A stretch of DNA of 21,792 nt from a virus. Position numbers and translations under genes: made by a program. The DNA is taken from IMG/VR virus record IMGVR_UViG_3300025732_000305, positions 1-21,792 of that record. One strand, written 5' to 3'. The notes beneath the pieces were generated by a model, which was not told where the DNA came from, searched no databases, and saw nothing but the letters and a program-made list of their open reading frames with translations. This document shows, in pieces, positions 1 through 8,293 of the stretch; the first letter of the stretch is position 1, and every line of letters begins with the position of its first letter.

Positions 1-351
1 AACGGAAAATACGAGATACTGGAGTACAAAGGTTCGAATGAATTTAGCGACTTAATGCTATATGCTCCTATGGACGTGGCTATTTCGGCTTCGCTTTTTT
101 TTTGGACTTTAGGAAGCGAGTTGTTAAACGCTACCCTAAACTATTTGGAGACGGAATTAACGAATCTGACAAAGAAAGAACAAGCGATTATTCACAAAGA
201 ACTCAGTTTGGTAAAAAATGGGGGTGGTATTCAAGCATCTACGGACTTGCTAAGGGAGACATTACAAAATATGACGAAGTTACTCGATACGGATTATATC
301 AATGTCTCACTTATCTCACTTTCGAAGCAGAAAAAAACGAAATCGAATTAA
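1..351 (+). CDS. Tail assembly chaperone, zero-frame product (5' partial)
   Basis: The frame is open from the first base of the window, so the start lies upstream and only the C-terminal 116 residues are seen. It reads as plausible protein throughout, including a hydrophobic stretch after VAISASLFF and the segment NGGGIQAS. At bases 96-102 it crosses T TTT TTT in the correct phase for -1 slippage, after which the ribosome would enter the frame ending at 377. Position in a tail operon, next to a frame lacking its own ATG, fits the gpG half of a lambda G/GT-type chaperone pair, which helps tail tube subunits assemble on the tape measure. That role is inferred from layout; I see no diagnostic motif in the zero frame. 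Alternatively only the part before base 102 matters and the rest of the frame is a shadow. Confidence 0.5.
   Translation, partial: NGKYEILEYKGSNEFSDLMLYAPMDVAISASLFFWTLGSELLNATLNYLETELTNLTKKEQAIIHKELSLVKNGGGIQASTDLLRETLQNMTKLLDTDYINVSLISLSKQKKTKSN
95..103 (+). promoter_or_regulatory. T9 run, candidate -1 frameshift slippery site
   Basis: Nine consecutive T residues. In the zero frame the codons are ctt ttt ttt tgg, so bases 96-102 read T TTT TTT, the canonical X XXY YYZ heptamer. Slipping back one base leads to TTG GAC, which is the frame ending at 377. I did not identify a convincing downstream hairpin or pseudoknot by eye. Confidence 0.5.
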
Positions 352-377
352 ATGAAATTAAAAAAAGCTACAAATGA
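102..377 (+). CDS. Tail chaperone -1 frame extension (gpT-like), probably made by frameshifting
   Basis: This 91-codon frame resembles a small tail protein common in Bacteroidetes phages; the recognisable part is FGKKWGWYSSIYGLAKGDI followed by DEVT, then CLTYL and a charged helix to the end. It contains no ATG or GTG at all: the only start available is the TTG at 102, directly on the T9 run. In-frame stops at 39-41 and 45-47 close it upstream. The simplest reading is that it is translated as a fusion to the upstream zero frame after a -1 shift at 96-102, giving a long chaperone form as in lambda gpGT. Its TGA overlaps the next start as ATGA (374-377). A sequencing or assembly error in the T9 run would give the same picture, since one base more or less would fuse the frames. 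Confidence 0.6.
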   Translation: MDFRKRVVKRYPKLFGDGINESDKERTSDYSQRTQFGKKWGWYSSIYGLAKGDITKYDEVTRYGLYQCLTYLTFEAEKNEIELNEIKKSYK

Positions 378-829
378 CAGGCTACTTTTCACTATTAAAT
401 GAACTAAGAACCCACTTCAATTCGGATCCAATTGTGAACACTATTTCGCAAGGGTCGATTTTCAATGTGGATTTAGGCAAACAAACCATTTTCCCACTGG
501 TTCACGTTATGGTTAATCAGGTTACTTTCAACGACAATGTTATGACTGCGAATGTCACTCTTTTAGCAATGGACAACGTAAGCCAAAGAAAAGACGAAGC
601 ACCCGACTCATTCGAGACCGCAGATAATGAAATAGACGTTTTGAATACTCAACTTGCGGTTTTAAACCGGGCATTCGAAATGCTTAAACACGGAAACTTA
701 TTCGATGACTTATACCACTTGAACGGAACTCCAACTTGCGAACCATTTACCGAGAGATTTGAAAACTACTTAGCAGGTTGGGCAATGACATTTGATGTAG
801 ATTTTCCAAATGAAATGACACGATGTTAG
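374..829 (+). CDS. Tail terminator/completion-like structural protein
   Basis: A 151-residue protein of a type recurrent in Bacteroidetes siphophages and usually placed among neck or tail genes. Recognisable segments are DPIVNTISQGSIFNVDLGKQ near residues 18-37, the acidic NEIDVLNTQLAVLN in the middle and a C-terminal FTERFENYLAGWAMTFDV. Size and position between a chaperone and a gp10-like protein fit a tail terminator or completion protein that caps the tail tube, but this is inference from context. Its start overlaps the previous stop (ATGA) and its end overlaps the next start by seven bases, so it is translationally coupled on both sides. The exact role is uncertain. Confidence 0.55.
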   Translation: MTGYFSLLNELRTHFNSDPIVNTISQGSIFNVDLGKQTIFPLVHVMVNQVTFNDNVMTANVTLLAMDNVSQRKDEAPDSFETADNEIDVLNTQLAVLNRAFEMLKHGNLFDDLYHLNGTPTCEPFTERFENYLAGWAMTFDVDFPNEMTRC

Positions 830-1359
830 AAAAAGCGCACCAAAGAAAAGCACTTGAAAAGTTCCGTGATTACGTCATTCGGGAAGCGAAGAATAATCTA
901 CGCAAAAAAAATGCTTCAGGAGAACTGATGAAATCCTTAAAGGCTGATTTTAAAGTTATGCCTAACTCGATTCGGTTCTTTTTTCAAATGGCGGAATATG
1001 GTTTCTACCAAGACCAAGGAGTAAAAGGTGTAAGTTCGGGAAAAAGTTTAAGCAACTTTAGATTCGGAACAGGCACAGGGAAAAAAGGCGGTTTAACGGA
1101 AGGGATTCGAAAATGGGTTGCGAAAAGACGAATCCAATTTAGAAATGAAAAAGGACAATTTTTGTCCAATGATGCAACGAGCAGAATCATCATTCGTTCA
1201 ATTTGGCAAAAGGGAATCAAGCCATCTTTATTCTTTACGAAACCATTTGAAAAAGCATTTACCAAACTACCAAATGAAATGATAGAAGCCTATGGCTTAG
1301 AAGGTCAAGAACTATTCGACACAATAATGAAAGAAAACTTTAAGAACTATGGCTATTAA
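823..1359 (+). CDS. HK97 gp10-like neck/tail completion protein
   Basis: A basic 178-residue protein. The central segment YGFYQDQGVKG, the Gly-rich FRFGTGTGKKGGLTEGIRKW and the C-terminal GIKPSLFFTKPFEKAF form the pattern typical of Bacteroidetes phage proteins grouped with HK97 gp10-like neck or tail-completion proteins. The GIKPSxFFTKPF block resembles the conserved C-terminal helix of that group, where a basic residue is followed by 'pFl.pA'-like residues. It would act at the head-tail junction of the particle. It overlaps both neighbours (7 and 11 bases), in line with expression from one late polycistronic message. Function rests on motif resemblance and location. Confidence 0.55.
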   Translation: MLEKAHQRKALEKFRDYVIREAKNNLRKKNASGELMKSLKADFKVMPNSIRFFFQMAEYGFYQDQGVKGVSSGKSLSNFRFGTGTGKKGGLTEGIRKWVAKRRIQFRNEKGQFLSNDATSRIIIRSIWQKGIKPSLFFTKPFEKAFTKLPNEMIEAYGLEGQELFDTIMKENFKNYGY

Positions 1360-2452
1360 CCGAATCTTTGCAAGAAGCCCGTATATTGTGGAAATCAACC
1401 AACCTACTCAAACAGGGAGCAAGGTAGAATTATACATTTACCAAAGTGGAACGCCCGCACCCGTATCGCCGAGTTACACGTTAGAGAAATTGATTCCTGC
1501 AAGTAACAACACTCAAACATTGTATAATATTTCTCCGTACTTAATGGAGTATATAGAGCATAACACTTTCGTGAATAATTATTCAACCGATAGTGGGTTG
1601 CTTTCGGTATCGGAATATATTTTAGTTGATGTTAAGACGTATTGGCTTGACCCGTTCACGCAATCTTATGTTGCGCTTTCAACGGCAACTTACTACGGAT
1701 TTGATGGTTTCGGGCTTTACTCACAAGGGTTTAACCCTACTCACGGTCAAGCAATGCCCGTACATTTAGACGAACAAAACTACTACTTTTGGTCTGATGC
1801 TAATAACACCCCTATAAGCAACCAACTTCAACGAGGTGGTACTTTTGTTGCGTGGTTAGAAACAGGGTGGGAAGTCAAATATACGCAACTTCAAACAGGC
1901 TTAACTTACTCATATACGATTGCTTCAAATGACTATTATAACCTATACAGGGTTTACCCAAGTTATTATTTGACAGGAAACATAGTTGAGATATTTACCC
2001 CTATGGCGGTTTTAAGTTGGACATCAACTTTTAATCCGATTGAAGAGTGCAAGTACGATGTTCAAGTAGTGGATTTTGTTAATATGTACGGGGCTTGGCA
2101 AAGGGAGTTTTTCTTTAAAGCGAGTTTCGAAAACTTAGAAGTAACGACTACCGAATTTAACTTGATGCAAGAAGGCTCCGTTCCTTTTTGGAGTTACAAC
2201 GAATTATTGAACCAACGTCAAACCTTTAACACTAACGGAACAATCGGCTATCGAGTTAATACTGGGTGGGTAGATGAAACCTTTAATAACAACCTTCAAC
2301 AACTTATGTTAAGCGAAAGAATTTTGCTAAATAATATGCCTGTCAAGTTAAAGACGAAATCCGTAGAAAAGCAAAAAAACATAAACAATAAGATGATTAA
2401 TTATGTCCTTGAATTTGAGCAAAGCAACGACCTAATAAACAACGTAATTTAA
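1349..2452 (+). CDS. Tail structural protein of unknown function
   Basis: A 367-residue protein rich in Asn, Tyr, Thr and Ser, with few Lys in its first two thirds, which is typical of beta-rich particle proteins. It begins MAINRIFARSPYIVEINQ, a start I associate with a recurrent Bacteroidetes phage tail protein; no enzyme motif is visible. A Lys-rich segment near the C-terminus (around residues 335-350) precedes the end. It has no signal peptide or membrane segment. It lies between the completion proteins and a very large tail protein, and its TAA overlaps the next ATG by one base (TAATG). It may be part of the distal tail or a fibre/adhesin; I cannot choose between these from sequence. Confidence 0.5.
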   Translation: MAINRIFARSPYIVEINQPTQTGSKVELYIYQSGTPAPVSPSYTLEKLIPASNNTQTLYNISPYLMEYIEHNTFVNNYSTDSGLLSVSEYILVDVKTYWLDPFTQSYVALSTATYYGFDGFGLYSQGFNPTHGQAMPVHLDEQNYYFWSDANNTPISNQLQRGGTFVAWLETGWEVKYTQLQTGLTYSYTIASNDYYNLYRVYPSYYLTGNIVEIFTPMAVLSWTSTFNPIEECKYDVQVVDFVNMYGAWQREFFFKASFENLEVTTTEFNLMQEGSVPFWSYNELLNQRQTFNTNGTIGYRVNTGWVDETFNNNLQQLMLSERILLNNMPVKLKTKSVEKQKNINNKMINYVLEFEQSNDLINNVI

Positions 2453-4734
2453 TGAAAAGGCAAGTAAGAATTTTCGTAGAAGGTAGGCAACTTGACTTGT
2501 TCAATGACGAATCAATCGAGGTAACTTCCACGATTCAAAACGTCCAAGACATATCGAAAACCTTTACGGATTTTTCGCAGTCATTCACGATTCCAACAAG
2601 TCCGAGAAACAATGCAGTTTGGCAATACTTCTACGAAAACGCTATCAATAGTTCAATTAACTATCAGGAACGCTTGGATGGTTATATTGAAATAGATATG
2701 ACGTTTTTTCGTAGGGGTAAAATCCAAATGGAAAAGTCGCAACTAAAAAACGGACAACCCAACTCATATACGGTAACATTCTACGGAAGCATAACTACCC
2801 TTAAAGACATTTTTGGAGAGGACCTATTAAGCAACTTAGATTATACGACCTTAAACCACGATTACACGTTCACGGAAGTATTTAACCGAGTAGTGGACGC
2901 TTCGACTGATTATGACGTATGCTATCCTTTAATTAGTTCTAACAGGATTTGGGAATACGGACCACTCTTCCCTAATGGAAACATACCTAATTGGTTAGGT
3001 TCAATCGGTGGAAACGACATTACTAATAACTTAGGCGCAATCGTTTACACGGAGTTATTCCCTGCGGTTCGAGTGGCTTCAATATTTCAAATCATTGAGC
3101 AAACTTACGGGGTTAATTTCACGGGAGCTTTTTTAACGGATCCAAAATTCACACAGGCTTACTTATGGTATAAAAATCGAAATCAATTTGTATTCACTTC
3201 CGAAGCTCAGGACATAACTTTAAGTTCATTCATAGGGGGTGGTGGGTATGGTCTTTACAACTTACTTCCTTATGTTGATATAGCAACTTCAAGCGTTAAT
3301 TTAACTTACTTAGGCGGAGTTAATTGGCACGGGGTTTCCTTAGCAGTTAATACAATTTCAAACCCTGCAATTACTTATTATATTGACGTTTACAGGAACG
3401 GAAATCTATTCGCTACTTGGACTTGTCTCAACACTACGATAGGGGGCAATTTAGGGTTTATCACAAACACGCAAGGGTTAAATGACACTTATACTTTTCA
3501 GATTAGGTCTTCGGCTCCTTTAAGCGTGGATTTTGTACTAACGTATGGGGTAAGTTATTTCATTGGAATTACCCCACAAAATGATTTTGTCCAGTATTCC
3601 ACGAACACAAACAACTTAACCACGTTCACGGACTTAGCCAACTCCGCCCCGTTAATGAAGATTAATGACTTTATTGCGGGGATTTTAAAGGAATTTAACT
3701 TAACTTGTTTTGCGACAGGGGTTAATACCTTTGAGATTATTCCTTTGCAAGATTGGTACGCTTCGGGGGCGGTCGTGGACATAACCGAGTTCACGGATAA
3801 AACCGAAATCGGAGTAGATAGGGTAAAACTTTACAAGAAAATTGCGTTCAAATATCAGCAGTCAAACTCCTTTATGAACAAAGCATTCTTCGACCAAGCA
3901 CTCAGAGAATACGGAAACACGGAATACCAATATCCATACGATGGCGGAGAATACACCATAGAAGTTCCATTTGAAAACTTACTATTTAATCCGTTTGTCG
4001 ACCACGATATTCCAACAGGGTTGCAAGTCGGTTACTCCTTGGATAATGCTTTTGCTCCGTATATCCCAAAACCTTGCATCCTTTATAAATTCGGAGGGGT
4101 TAATTTAGTTCAAGATTTTAAACTTTCAGACGGAACAAACCCGCCAACGGCAACGAATGACTACGTTATGTTCGGTCAAGATTTGCAAGTTATGGGGGTA
4201 GATTATTCCACGAATTTTGCACCTGAAACGTCAACGCATTGGCTAACTGCTATCAATCAATCTTTATTCGCGACATATTACTTTCCTTATTTAACAAATC
4301 TCTTCAATGCTAAGAACCGATTAACTACGATTAAGGCGAATTTACCCGTCTCACTTTTAACGGGACTTCAATTAAACGACAGGCTAATCATTCGGGATAA
4401 AAGGTACTTGATTAATCAGATGAAAACGAATATGACAACGGGTGAAACTACGTTCGAACTTTTAAATGATTTTATGCCTATCGAACCAATTAAAATCATA
4501 CAAGTTGGGGAAGCCGAAGACGATGGACTAATCGGAGTAAGCCTACCTAACACAGCATTAAAGGCTATGTTTTCAAGCACTCAAACTGATGTCTTTATAG
4601 ACCCAGTAATGATTGAATCGAGCCAACAAATCTACGTTAGATTTAGCGCAGACCCAACGACCACAATCGATGTTACTTACTTGTTTCCGAATGGAGACAC
4701 ACAAGACGACCAAATAATAATAGTTAAGATATGA
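2452..4734 (+). CDS. Large tail protein, baseplate hub/distal tail candidate
   Basis: A 760-residue beta-rich structural protein. The first 100 residues contain DISKTFTDFSQSFTIPTSPR and a following segment about size and shape changes (FYENAINSS, RGKIQMEKSQ) that recur at the start of large tail proteins in Bacteroidetes phages. The middle is Asn/Thr/Tyr-rich with aromatic clusters, and residues around 440-560 (DRVKLYKKIAFKYQQSNSFM) look like a conserved core shared with tail hub proteins. The C-terminal 80 residues (after FMPIEPIKIIQVGEAEDD) look like a separate small domain. A baseplate hub or receptor-binding component is plausible from size and from its place just before the tape measure gene, but no catalytic or named domain can be read directly. 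Confidence 0.5.
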   Translation: MKRQVRIFVEGRQLDLFNDESIEVTSTIQNVQDISKTFTDFSQSFTIPTSPRNNAVWQYFYENAINSSINYQERLDGYIEIDMTFFRRGKIQMEKSQLKNGQPNSYTVTFYGSITTLKDIFGEDLLSNLDYTTLNHDYTFTEVFNRVVDASTDYDVCYPLISSNRIWEYGPLFPNGNIPNWLGSIGGNDITNNLGAIVYTELFPAVRVASIFQIIEQTYGVNFTGAFLTDPKFTQAYLWYKNRNQFVFTSEAQDITLSSFIGGGGYGLYNLLPYVDIATSSVNLTYLGGVNWHGVSLAVNTISNPAITYYIDVYRNGNLFATWTCLNTTIGGNLGFITNTQGLNDTYTFQIRSSAPLSVDFVLTYGVSYFIGITPQNDFVQYSTNTNNLTTFTDLANSAPLMKINDFIAGILKEFNLTCFATGVNTFEIIPLQDWYASGAVVDITEFTDKTEIGVDRVKLYKKIAFKYQQSNSFMNKAFFDQALREYGNTEYQYPYDGGEYTIEVPFENLLFNPFVDHDIPTGLQVGYSLDNAFAPYIPKPCILYKFGGVNLVQDFKLSDGTNPPTATNDYVMFGQDLQVMGVDYSTNFAPETSTHWLTAINQSLFATYYFPYLTNLFNAKNRLTTIKANLPVSLLTGLQLNDRLIIRDKRYLINQMKTNMTTGETTFELLNDFMPIEPIKIIQVGEAEDDGLIGVSLPNTALKAMFSSTQTDVFIDPVMIESSQQIYVRFSADPTTTIDVTYLFPNGDTQDDQIIIVKI

Positions 4735-4916
4735 GTTACATAAATACCATAATTCAGTTACTTCAAGTAGGCGAGTTTGTAGGCGAACACGAATACATTG
4801 AGATAGCGAAAGGAAAATATAAACTACACGACAGGATTAAACCCGCATTCAAGCAAATGTTAAGGGAATTATACTTAAAAAAACTAAATAAAAATGGCGG
4901 AAAAACGGACGATTGA
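4731..4916 (+). CDS. Small conserved tail-operon protein
   Basis: A 61-residue charged protein beginning MSYINTIIQLLQVGEFVGEH and ending in a basic, Lys- and Asn-rich tail. It has no membrane segment and no motif that I recognise. It starts inside the stop of the preceding gene (ATGA) and ends 23 bases inside the tape measure gene, so it is embedded in the operon and probably real despite its size. Small proteins just before the tape measure gene are sometimes tail chaperones, but here that role seems to be filled by the frameshifted pair at the left end, so I assign no function. Confidence 0.5.
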   Translation: MSYINTIIQLLQVGEFVGEHEYIEIAKGKYKLHDRIKPAFKQMLRELYLKKLNKNGGKTDD

Positions 4917-7323
4917 TTTAGAAATCAAAGACAACACAAGGTCCTTAAAGGCGCAATATAAGGAAGCAGTAATTGAATTGCAAAAGGTTAGTCAAGCCTA
5001 TGGGGAAACTTCCGCAGAAGCCGTAAAGGCGGCTAAGGCGGCGTCCTTGTTGAAAGACCAAATATCAGACACAAATAACTTAGTAGACGCCTTTAATCCT
5101 GATGCAAAATTTAACGCAGTTACGAAATCCGTAGGTGGGGTGTTAGACGGATTCCAAGCGGTTCAAGGTGGCTTAGGATTAGTCGGAATTGAGGGGGAAG
5201 CCGTTCAGGCAACTTTACTGAAAGTGCAAAGTGCTATGGCACTATCGCAAGGGCTACAAGGGTTAATGGAGGCAAAGGATTCATTCAAGCAATTATACAC
5301 GGTAATTAAGGACGTAGTTTCGGGGTTATTCAAAAAGAATGCCGTTACTATGGCTGGGGCGGCTATCGATAAAGCCAACGTTGTAACGACAGGGCTTCAA
5401 GCAACTGCTTCGGGCGGTTTAGCCGCTGCTCAAACAGGGGTATCGGTATCTACAGGGGTGGCATCTAATGCTATGAAGGTATTTAGAACTGCGTTAATTT
5501 CAACAGGAATTGGGGCGATTGTTGTGGCTATCGGGTTGCTTATAGCGAATATGGATAAGGTTGCTCAATTATTCAAATATGCAGGGGAAAAAGTGTTGTG
5601 GGCTTATCATCAATTTGAAAAATTAGGCAAAGGGTTAAAGATTTTTATTGCGTGGTTTTTGGTAATCCCAGGACTTGTCTATGCGGCAATTAAAGCCCTT
5701 GAATATTTTGGATTTATAGACGATGAACAAACTGCACGACAAAAGAAAAACGCTAAGGCAGCCGCAGAAGCCCACGAGAAAAAGACGGATAGAAGGATAA
5801 AGGCTCTGCAAAAAGAATCGAAGGCGGAACAGGCTCGACTTGAACACGAAATCAACCTTCAGCGAGCATTCGGAAAAGAGACATTTGCTTTGGAAGTTAA
5901 GAAATTAAAAGCCCAAATAACTGCAGGTCGTGAGTTCATAAAACTACAAAAAGAAAAAGCCCAAACGTATGTCATTGAATTAGGCTTATTAGCCGCTTTA
6001 GAGGAGGAGGATTCTGATAGATATAAAAGCCTAAAGAAAAAGTTAAAGGAATCAAACAAGGCTATCGCAGAAAGCTATAAGGAAACGGTTGGGGCTATCA
6101 ACGCCCTTGAGATTTTACAGGCGGAAAATTCCGTTAAAGGGGCGGAAAATGCTAAGAAAACCAAACAGGATTTAATGGCTTTCATTAAGAAGCAATACGA
6201 AGACGAATCCAAATTAGCTGAAGAATTAGAGAATCAAAAACTTGCGTTAATGCAAGACGGAATTGATAAAGAAAAAGCACTCCGACAAGATGCCTTCAAT
6301 GATTACAAAGACAACTTTCTAAAGGAAAAAATGGCGGAGGAACAAGCCGCACTCGACAAGAAATTTGAAAACGGAAAGCTAAGTGAAAAGGAGTACATAA
6401 AAGCTACTTCGGACTTAAGATTAAACGCCGAAGCAAACTTAACGGAAGCTGAAAAAGAAATCCTAACGAATGCTAAGTTGATTTTAAATCAAGACTTACT
6501 CGCAATAGACGAAAAGCACCAAGCAGAAGTCAAGAAAAGAACGGAAGACTTTCAAAAGAAAATGGCGGAAGACGAACGCAAACGAAAGTTAGAGTTTGAT
6601 ATGCAGATTGAAAACTTGGAGGAATTAAATTATCAAGCAAAACTATCAGACCAAGCGAGGGAACTTTATTTAGTGCAGGAAAAATATGCCGAAATGGAAC
6701 GTATGGCTAAGGGAAATGCTGAAGCCGAAAAGACGTTGGAAGAAGCAAAAGGAAGGGAAGTAGATGCCATAAAGAAGAAATTTGCAGATGAAGACAAGAA
6801 GCGAAGACAAGATAATTTAAACAAAAACTTAGACGCAACGAAGCAACAATTTCAAGCCATTGGGGATTTAGCCTTAGCCTTTAATGCCAAATCAAAAGCG
6901 GGGCAACTCAAAGCATTTAATATAAAGAAAGGGGCAGATATAGCAAGTGCAACCATTGACACTTACAAGGCGGCCAACTCGGCTTATGCTTCGATGTCGG
7001 GAATCCCAGTGGTAGGCCCTGCATTAGGGGCGGTAGCGGCAGGGATAGCCGTAGCGGCGGGAATCCTGAATGTAAAGAAAATTGCTTCACAAAAGTTTGA
7101 AGGTGGCGGAAGCACTTCAGGTGGTGGTGGTGGCGGTGGTGGAGACGTAGGCGGATTAACTGCGGGTGGTGGACAAGCACCTAACTTTAACGTAGTTGGA
7201 AACAATGGACTTAATCAATTAGCCCAACTTCAACAACAACCCACACAGGCATTTGTCGTGAGCGGACACGTTACGACTGCTCAGTCCTTAGACAGGAATC
7301 GAATTGAAAACGCAACACTTTAA
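4894..7323 (+). CDS. Tail tape measure protein
   Basis: An 809-residue protein, the longest in the window, with tape measure architecture. Residues 1-60 are alpha-helical and charged; residues 70-190 are Ala/Gly/Val-rich; two hydrophobic segments follow at about 200-220 (ALISTGIGAIVVAIGLLIAN) and 250-268 (IFIAWFLVIPGLVYAAIKAL); residues 280-660 are a very long Lys/Glu/Ala-rich coiled coil with many heptad-like runs; then comes a second hydrophobic Ala/Gly stretch (around 700-735) and a poly-Gly linker before a Gln-rich end. Tape measure proteins set tail length and can insert in the host membrane through such hydrophobic segments. At roughly 1.5 Angstrom per residue a tail near 120 nm would be expected, which is a rule-of-thumb inference. 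No lytic transglycosylase or peptidase domain is seen. Confidence 0.85.
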   Translation: MAEKRTIDLEIKDNTRSLKAQYKEAVIELQKVSQAYGETSAEAVKAAKAASLLKDQISDTNNLVDAFNPDAKFNAVTKSVGGVLDGFQAVQGGLGLVGIEGEAVQATLLKVQSAMALSQGLQGLMEAKDSFKQLYTVIKDVVSGLFKKNAVTMAGAAIDKANVVTTGLQATASGGLAAAQTGVSVSTGVASNAMKVFRTALISTGIGAIVVAIGLLIANMDKVAQLFKYAGEKVLWAYHQFEKLGKGLKIFIAWFLVIPGLVYAAIKALEYFGFIDDEQTARQKKNAKAAAEAHEKKTDRRIKALQKESKAEQARLEHEINLQRAFGKETFALEVKKLKAQITAGREFIKLQKEKAQTYVIELGLLAALEEEDSDRYKSLKKKLKESNKAIAESYKETVGAINALEILQAENSVKGAENAKKTKQDLMAFIKKQYEDESKLAEELENQKLALMQDGIDKEKALRQDAFNDYKDNFLKEKMAEEQAALDKKFENGKLSEKEYIKATSDLRLNAEANLTEAEKEILTNAKLILNQDLLAIDEKHQAEVKKRTEDFQKKMAEDERKRKLEFDMQIENLEELNYQAKLSDQARELYLVQEKYAEMERMAKGNAEAEKTLEEAKGREVDAIKKKFADEDKKRRQDNLNKNLDATKQQFQAIGDLALAFNAKSKAGQLKAFNIKKGADIASATIDTYKAANSAYASMSGIPVVGPALGAVAAGIAVAAGILNVKKIASQKFEGGGSTSGGGGGGGGDVGGLTAGGGQAPNFNVVGNNGLNQLAQLQQQPTQAFVVSGHVTTAQSLDRNRIENATL

Positions 7324-7344
7324 CCATTTTTAAATTAATATATT

Positions 7345-7923
7345 ATGAGAATCATAGAATTGATAATCGAAGCCGAAGACGAACAAGGCGGAATAGAAGC
7401 GGTAAGCTTAGTTAAAAGTCCTGCTATCGAAGAAAACTTCATAGCCTTGGCAAAACACGAAATCGAACTCAAAGAAATAGACACTGAGAAACGAATCCTA
7501 ATGGGTGCGGCTCTAATCCCAAACAAACAAATCTACCGAAAAAACAACAAGAACGAGGAATATTATATTTACTTTTCGTCTGACACGATTAGAAAAGCAA
7601 GTGAACTATTCCTGATGCGGTCAAACCAAAACAACGCAACTTACGAACACGAGAAAAAAATTCAAGGGTTGTCGGTTGTCGAATCTTGGATAATTGAAGA
7701 CAAACAAAAAGACAAATCTAAACTTTACGGATTCGACTTACCAAAAGGAACTTGGATGATTTCGATGAAAGTAAATAACGAAGAAGTTTGGAACGACGTT
7801 AAAGAAGGCAAAGTTAAAGGCTTTTCAATCGAAGGTTACTTTGCGGATAAATACGAAATGAGCGCAGAGGAAAACGAAGCTACCGAAGTAATCAATGAGT
7901 TAAAGAAACTTTTAGGCTTATAG
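7345..7923 (+). CDS. XkdF-like prohead protease (Peptidase_S78_2 type)
   Basis: A 192-residue protein with the pattern of the XkdF-like serine protease family found in many Bacteroidetes phages. The start GGIEAVSLVKSPAIEENF (residues 15-32), ILMGAALIPNKQIYR (51-65), TYEHE with candidate catalytic His102, VVESWII (111-117) and KGFSIEGYF with candidate catalytic Ser161 follow in the expected order. Such proteases cut the scaffold and capsid N-terminus during head maturation. Here the gene sits 1.3 kb before the capsid gene with the scaffold-like gene between them, supporting that role. The length is usual for the family. The start follows a 21-base AT-rich gap after the tape measure gene, so this may begin a separate translational unit in the same message. 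Confidence 0.8.
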   Translation: MRIIELIIEAEDEQGGIEAVSLVKSPAIEENFIALAKHEIELKEIDTEKRILMGAALIPNKQIYRKNNKNEEYYIYFSSDTIRKASELFLMRSNQNNATYEHEKKIQGLSVVESWIIEDKQKDKSKLYGFDLPKGTWMISMKVNNEEVWNDVKEGKVKGFSIEGYFADKYEMSAEENEATEVINELKKLLGL

Positions 7924-7924
7924 A

Positions 7925-8059
7925 ATGGCTAAACAAACTAACGTAAAAGTTCACGTTCGCAAACCAAAGGTAAAACGTCCTAACATACACGCCAAAAGTA
8001 AAACGAGCAAACTAAAAACTTCAAAGAATTACGTTAAACTAAATAAAGGTCAAGGATGA
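7925..8059 (+). CDS. Conserved basic microprotein (44 aa)
   Basis: ATG at 7925 opens a 44-codon frame reading MAKQTNVKVHVRKPKVKRPN and then a segment with KSKTSKLKTSKNY, ending KLNKGQG. It is extremely rich in Lys, with no acidic residue, so it may bind nucleic acid or an acidic partner such as the scaffold. I recall very similar short basic proteins next to the protease gene in other Bacteroidetes phages, so I take it as real although it is short. It starts one base after the protease stop and its TGA overlaps the next ATG (8056-8059), which supports coupled translation. Function is not known to me. Confidence 0.7.
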   Translation: MAKQTNVKVHVRKPKVKRPNIHAKSKTSKLKTSKNYVKLNKGQG

Positions 8060-8256
8060 AAGAAGAAAAGCGGTCAAGCCCAAGAGGCGGTAAGCGTGGT
8101 TGCCTATGCAAAGACGGAACTTACAACCGAAAATGTTGTACTGGCGATTTACAAAATCAAGGAATAGGAAGCACTTACGACCAAACGACAGGAAGTCAAA
8201 CAACCAACCAAAACACGAACCATTCAAGCACGAATAATGGTACAGGCGGTAACTAA
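8056..8256 (+). CDS. Small Cys-motif phage protein (66 aa)
   Basis: The N-terminal half holds RGGKRGCLCKDGTYNRKCC followed by TGDLQNQGIG, with four cysteines arranged C-x-C and C-C; the same block is familiar from short proteins in Flavobacterium phage head regions. The C-terminal half is low complexity, rich in Asn, Thr, Gln and Ser. The cysteines could bind a metal ion or form disulfides, but with only four in this spacing I cannot decide. It is coupled to the basic microprotein before it by an ATGA overlap and followed by a 37-base gap. A role in the head is suggested only by its position between protease and scaffold. Confidence 0.65.
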   Translation: MKEEKRSSPRGGKRGCLCKDGTYNRKCCTGDLQNQGIGSTYDQTTGSQTTNQNTNHSSTNNGTGGN

Positions 8257-8293
8257 AAATGCAACAAACAAAAATTAAATAAGTTATAAGGAT

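Noticed and set aside
6984-7205. - strand frame with a poly-Pro run opposite the end of the tape measure gene
   Set aside because: The Pro run is just the complement of the poly-Gly linker codons of the tape measure protein.
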